From: Rhodococcus sp. Leaf278
GTDB lineage: Bacteria > Actinomycetota > Actinomycetes > Mycobacteriales > Mycobacteriaceae
Length of the DNA stretch: 64,000 bases
Direction of reading: 5' to 3'
NCBI RefSeq assembly: GCF_001426085.1
Contig: NZ_LMRR01000042.1
Coordinates: forward strand, 235,550-299,549
Below, one piece after another: positions 60,999-64,000 of this stretch. Each line of letters begins with the position of its first letter. Within the stretch, counting starts at the first letter, position 1. Under the pieces are notes generated by a model that saw nothing but the letters and a program-made list of their open reading frames with translations, was not told where the DNA came from and made no database searches. The position numbers were made by a program, and so were the translations under genes.

Positions 60999-61667
60999 TC
61001 AAACCGGCAGGTCAGAGGCGGTTTTTGCGTAGTTCTCACCGAACTGTTCCCACCCGTGCCGGGTGAAGTCGGCAAGCCAACGATCCGACGCCATGGCCAA
61101 CAGAACTACCTCGACCGACTCCTCGAACCGCTCGCGCAGGTCCGCGTTGTCGGCCACCAGATCGGACATGTAGCGCTGACCAGCCATCGACGCGGCGAGA
61201 ACTCGGACGAACTTGGCCGCATCGAACTCCGGCTTGAGGTCCCCCATCGCCAGAGCCCGCTCGGCCTGCTTGTGCCCCTGCGCTCCCCATACTCGACCGC
61301 CGCCGGAATGAACCTCCGCGTAGAACTCCGGCTCGACTATCAGTCGGAATTCGGCACGCACGATCACGTCGTTCTGGAAGTTCTGCGCTATGTCGTCCAC
61401 GATGCCCCGGATGACATAGAAGGGGTGTGCGGTGGTGCCTGCCCACTTCTCCGTTATCGCCACGTACCGATCCAGTCCGGCCGCGAGCACCGCTCTGGCC
61501 AGATCCTCTTTGGATTGGAAATGGAAATACATCGCACCCTTGGTGGCATTCGAGCCTTCCAAGATGGTGTTGACGGATGCTGCTGCGTATCCACGCTTGG
61601 CGAATTCCGCCGCCGCCGCCTCTACGATGGCCGCCCGGGTCCGCCGTGCGCGCTCCTGTTGTGCCAT
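60999..61667 (-). CDS. TetR-family regulator, ScbR/BarA-like
   Basis: A 222-residue TetR regulator. The helix-turn-helix (about 8-55) contains AIVEAAAAEFAKRGYAAASV and SNATKGAMYFHFQSKEDLAR, the last phrase being close to the gamma-butyrolactone receptors ArpA, ScbR and BarA. The C-terminal ligand domain is all-helical. The gamma-butyrolactone synthase (AfsA) is absent nearby, so a signalling role is uncertain. An AGTAC-N9-GTACT dyad 45 bp upstream of the ATG may be its own operator. Confidence 0.85.
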   Translation of the reverse strand: MAQQERARRTRAAIVEAAAAEFAKRGYAAASVNTILEGSNATKGAMYFHFQSKEDLARAVLAAGLDRYVAITEKWAGTTAHPFYVIRGIVDDIAQNFQNDVIVRAEFRLIVEPEFYAEVHSGGGRVWGAQGHKQAERALAMGDLKPEFDAAKFVRVLAASMAGQRYMSDLVADNADLRERFEESVEVVLLAMASDRWLADFTRHGWEQFGENYAKTASDLPV

Positions 61668-61711
61668 TTACTTCGTGCCTCCGAGCCCAAGCGCCCTGCG
61701 TATCCACAGGT

Positions 61712-61730
61712 AGTACAGATAGAGAGTACT
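61712..61730. promoter_or_regulatory. Possible TetR operator AGTAC-N9-GTACT
   Basis: A perfect 5-bp dyad spaced by nine bases, 45 bp upstream of the TetR start, at the position of an autoregulatory operator. Butyrolactone-receptor boxes are usually longer, so the evidence is modest. Confidence 0.45.
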
Positions 61731-61837
61731 TCACCCGAACGACACACGAGTCGACTCACCAGCGGTTCGGTTCGGCGGGCACTGCCGACAGAAGATTTGA
61801 TTAGGCAACCGAAACAAGCCCGATGGTATGGTCTGCG

Positions 61838-61875
61838 CGGCTCGAGTGCGCTGCAGGGGGTGCGCACTCGAGCCG
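61838..61875. terminator. 14-bp perfect hairpin in the gap
   Basis: CGGCTCGAGTGCGC (61838-61851) and GCGCACTCGAGCCG (61862-61875) form a perfect stem with the loop TGCAGGGGGT. It is followed by TCTTCT on the plus strand. No gene ends here, so it may end a small RNA or attenuate a leader. Confidence 0.55.
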
Positions 61876-62186
61876 TCTTCTGCCGGGCGTCTCCCGTCCA
61901 GGACCGCCGAACCGCGTCGTTCCCGATCCACATCGCGAACACCCGCGCTGCAGCCTACGAATTCAGTTGAAAGTCGAATTACTATCGGCCATAACACATC
62001 TCGAGCGCAAATGATTTGTAAGACTTGTTAACAGATCAAAGCCGTTGAACACCAGCCGATTACAGTCGATGCTTCGGTTTCGGGTACGAAATACCATGTT
62101 GGATAATCGATGTCGCACGAATTTGATCGATAACGTTTTCGACACTTTCCCGGTATCGCGCAGTCCCCGGGACCGCGTCGGCATAC

Positions 62187-62202
62187 TGTGAAATACATCA
62201 CA
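62187..62202. promoter_or_regulatory. CRP-type site upstream of the lipase gene
   Basis: TGTGA-AATACA-TCACA is a perfect CRP/GlxR consensus match embedded in a longer dyad CTGTGA/TCACAcag, 35 bp before ATG 62238. That is close enough to affect transcription directly. It is the same consensus as the site before rpfA. Confidence 0.7.
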
Positions 62203-62237
62203 CAGCCGGCTCGGCCTATCGGAAACGAGTGCATGCC

Positions 62238-63491
62238 ATGAAGGCTTCGGTACGCATATTTCGTTCCCTGACAACACTTTTTGTGGTCTCACTGCTGATG
62301 CTCACGCCGACCGGCACGGCGATGGCAGACCCCTTCGGCAACTTCGTGGCCCCCGTTCCCGATCCAGACCTCTACCTGCCGACCCCGCTCGGCGAACCCT
62401 GGTTCGATCCGCCCGCGGGGTACGAACAGCAACCCCCTGGCTCGGTCCTCGCAACGCGACCCGTCACCGTCGGGCCGCTGCTCACCCCCGTCACATCGAC
62501 GCAAATCTTGTTTCGTACCAACGATTCCAAGGATCGTCCGGTTGCCGGCGTCACGACGGTCATCGTGCCCTCGGCTCCGTGGACAGGGCGCGGGAGCCGA
62601 CCGGTGGTGGCGTACAACATGGCAATCAACTCGCTGGGCAACACGTGTGCACCGTCGTGGACACTGCCGCGGGGAATTGCCCGCGAGATCCCCGCGGTAC
62701 AGGCGTTCCTGGCCAAGAACTATGCAGTCGTCGTCACCGATCACGAGGGTCCGCGGCAGGCGTACGCGGCGGGACGCATGGCGGCGCACGCGGTGCTCGA
62801 TGCCCTCCGCGCGATGGTCCGAGTACCGCAGATCGGCGTGTCCGCGTCATCGCCGATCGCGGTGACAGGCTATTCGGGCGGGGCGATCGCCACCGGATGG
62901 GCCGCACAACTGGCACCGACGTACGCACCGGAGGTCAACCTGGTCGGTGCGGCGTTCGGTGGCCCGCCGACGGACTACCGGATTCTGTTGACGTCGATGA
63001 ACGGAACCGTCGCGTCCACTCTCTTTCTTTCCGCAGCTCTGGGGGTGGCCCGCGAATACCCCGAGATGTTCTCGCTGATGAACGCGAACGGCCTGCGCCT
63101 CGCCACCGTCGCCAAGGACATGTGCGTTTCTCTGCTCGCGCCGGGAGGCGCGATCGCCCCGATACCGGCACAAGCATTGTCGGACGTGCCGAACGTCGAT
63201 CGCACCGAGATCGCCCGGAACGTCATCGCGGCCACTCGCCTCGGCGGTGATCTCGCCCCGACCGTGCCCACGATGATCTACCAGGGACAACAGGAATTCT
63301 GGATTCCGCGGGAGGGGGCCGAAACCCTCTACGACGAGTGGTGCGCTCACGGAGCGGACGTCAGACTCGAGGAGTATCTGGGAGAACACCTCATCGTCGC
63401 CATCAGTGGCATCCCCGGTGCGTATGCCTGGATCGACGACCGATTGGCCGGCATTCCTGCACCGACCGGATGCAGCAGCTTCGGACGCTGA
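62238..63491 (+). CDS. Secretory lipase family protein (LIP, PF03583-like)
   Basis: A 417-residue secreted alpha/beta hydrolase. The signal peptide has the core LTTLFVVSLLMLTPTGTAMA with cleavage near ADPFGN. The nucleophile Ser is in VTGYSGGAIATGWAA (GxSxG), and a later Asp/His region is visible in the C-terminal third (YQGQQEFWIPREGAETL, EYLGEHLIVAISG). Members hydrolyse triglycerides or other esters outside the cell. ATG 62238 has a GGAAACGAG ribosome site; GTG 62229 is possible. A CRP-type site precedes it. Confidence 0.88.
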   Translation: MKASVRIFRSLTTLFVVSLLMLTPTGTAMADPFGNFVAPVPDPDLYLPTPLGEPWFDPPAGYEQQPPGSVLATRPVTVGPLLTPVTSTQILFRTNDSKDRPVAGVTTVIVPSAPWTGRGSRPVVAYNMAINSLGNTCAPSWTLPRGIAREIPAVQAFLAKNYAVVVTDHEGPRQAYAAGRMAAHAVLDALRAMVRVPQIGVSASSPIAVTGYSGGAIATGWAAQLAPTYAPEVNLVGAAFGGPPTDYRILLTSMNGTVASTLFLSAALGVAREYPEMFSLMNANGLRLATVAKDMCVSLLAPGGAIAPIPAQALSDVPNVDRTEIARNVIAATRLGGDLAPTVPTMIYQGQQEFWIPREGAETLYDEWCAHGADVRLEEYLGEHLIVAISGIPGAYAWIDDRLAGIPAPTGCSSFGR

Positions 63492-63558
63492 CCCATCGGC
63501 GGCACTGTCGGGGGTACATGCCGTCAGCACTGCGCGGCCCGTTACACTTTCGAGCCGC

Positions 63559-63634
63559 GCCCCTATAGCTCAGTTGGTAGAGCTACGGACTTTTAATCCG
63601 CAGGTCGTAGGTTCGAGTCCTACTGGGGGCACCA
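63559..63634 (+). tRNA. tRNA-Lys (TTT)
   Basis: Cloverleaf on the plus strand: acceptor GCCCCTA/TGGGGGC, D-arm AGCTCAGTTGGTAGAGCT, anticodon loop CTTTTAA (TTT), T-arm TAGGTTCGAGTCCTA. The 3' CCA is encoded at 63632-63634. Confidence 0.96.
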
Positions 63635-63895
63635 CACACCGTCCGGGTAACAGTGATCACACCTGTCCGGTACGTACACTGGGAAGTAACGATCGGCCGA
63701 GACAGAGCGACGTGCAGGGGGAACTGCACCTTCTCACGCAGGCCGACCGGTCGATCGACATTCGGGGGATTCGCGTCGGTCGACACCGGACATCACCACC
63801 GACGGAACAGCAAGTGAACAGGCGCGACGAGGTTCACACCGAACCTACGGCGCCGTAAGCTGGACCGGTCGTACGCAATCTATGGAGGCGATCTA

Positions 63896-64000
63896 ATGGC
63901 GAGGGATCTGACACAGCTCGAGCTTCTGCAGGAGCTGGCACCCACTGCCGAAGACAACGTGAACCGTCACATCACGATGGCGCGCGAATGGCATCCCCAC
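63896..64000 (+). CDS. Acyl-ACP desaturase, N-terminal part (gene leaves at the right edge)
   Basis: The first 35 codons (MARDLTQLELLQELAPTAED, then VNRHITMAREWHPH) match the N-terminal helix of plant-type soluble acyl-ACP desaturases such as mycobacterial DesA1/DesA2, di-iron enzymes introducing double bonds in fatty acyl chains. The sequence ends before the iron-binding EENRH motifs, so the assignment rests on this short piece only. ATG 63896 follows TATGGAGGCG as ribosome site. Confidence 0.7.
   Translation, partial: MARDLTQLELLQELAPTAEDNVNRHITMAREWHPH

Larger units (their letters stand above)
61668..62237. other. 570-bp gap between the TetR and lipase genes
   Basis: No convincing gene was found here. 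The gap holds a TetR-type dyad (61712-61730), a strong hairpin (61838-61875), an AT-rich stretch around 61970-62140 that is unlike the flanks, and a CRP-type dyad (62187-62202) 35 bp before the lipase. It looks like two promoter regions plus possibly a short RNA. Confidence 0.6.

Overview
The window is high-GC DNA from a mycolic-acid actinomycete, most likely Rhodococcus or Rhodococcoides (Nocardiaceae). Several signs point there. Almost every product has its nearest known relatives in Rhodococcus, Nocardia or Mycobacterium. GTG starts and 4-nt GTGA/ATGA stop-start overlaps are common. Many genes fall in the same relative order as the M. tuberculosis interval Rv0903c to Rv0858c: PrrA/PrrB-like two-component system, gltA, citA, serC, sepH, SpoU methyltransferase, MarR, DUF2530, DUF3027, a major facilitator, DUF2771, cspB, rpfA, the Rv0862c-like protein, XPB helicase and a DapC-like aminotransferase. 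The species call and the synteny are inferred from memory of these families, not from a search.

Layout. 0-7.5 kb: 3' end of a propionyl/acetyl-CoA synthetase, an EamA exporter, a photolyase, a PrrAB-like two-component system, a 2-oxoglutarate oxygenase and an FKBP isomerase. 7.6-11.2 kb: an accessory catabolic cluster (DUF2848 protein, MHS-family permease, GntR/FCD repressor, nitrilase-superfamily hydrolase) with a GTATAC palindrome in both divergent promoters. 11.2-19 kb: two citrate synthases, a pdxH / MFS / aldose-epimerase / PfkB-kinase operon and serC. 19-24 kb: rhomboid-like protein, SepH, DUF6928, a SpoU methyltransferase and an Eis-like acetyltransferase. 24-30.3 kb: two NarL-type two-component systems on either side of an ABC-2 exporter; their shared divergent promoter region carries several GTCA-type palindromes. 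30-42 kb: MFS/MarR pair, purine permease, DUF2530, a 47-aa basic protein, PAP2 phosphatase, a large sacsin-like ATPase overlapping a DUF3027 protein with a short tandem repeat, glutamine cyclotransferase, MFS, DUF2771 and CspB. 42-50 kb: rpfA behind a CRP site and a c-di-AMP (ydaO) riboswitch, then the Rv0862c-like and XPB helicase pair, DUF3239 and an LLM oxidoreductase. 50-59 kb: DapC-like aminotransferase with an AraC regulator, AlkB-like dioxygenase with a LexA-like box, DAHP synthase with an aromatic-codon leader peptide, an iron-siderophore binding protein with an IdeR-like box, ohrR-ohr, an oxidoreductase, an RluA-family synthase, an XRE-cupin regulator and an ANTAR protein. 59-64 kb: DUF6584, tRNA-Glu/Asp/Phe, a TetR regulator, a secreted lipase, tRNA-Lys and the start of an acyl-ACP desaturase.

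The most interesting material is regulatory. The aroG leader peptide has consecutive Tyr-Phe-Trp-Phe codons and appears leaderless, followed by mutually exclusive hairpins. There is a recurrent TAnnnT-N6/8-ATG/GTG leaderless pattern. CRP-type sites lie in front of rpfA and of a secreted lipase. Two families of palindromic intergenic repeats are present. No insertion sequence, prophage or CRISPR array was seen.
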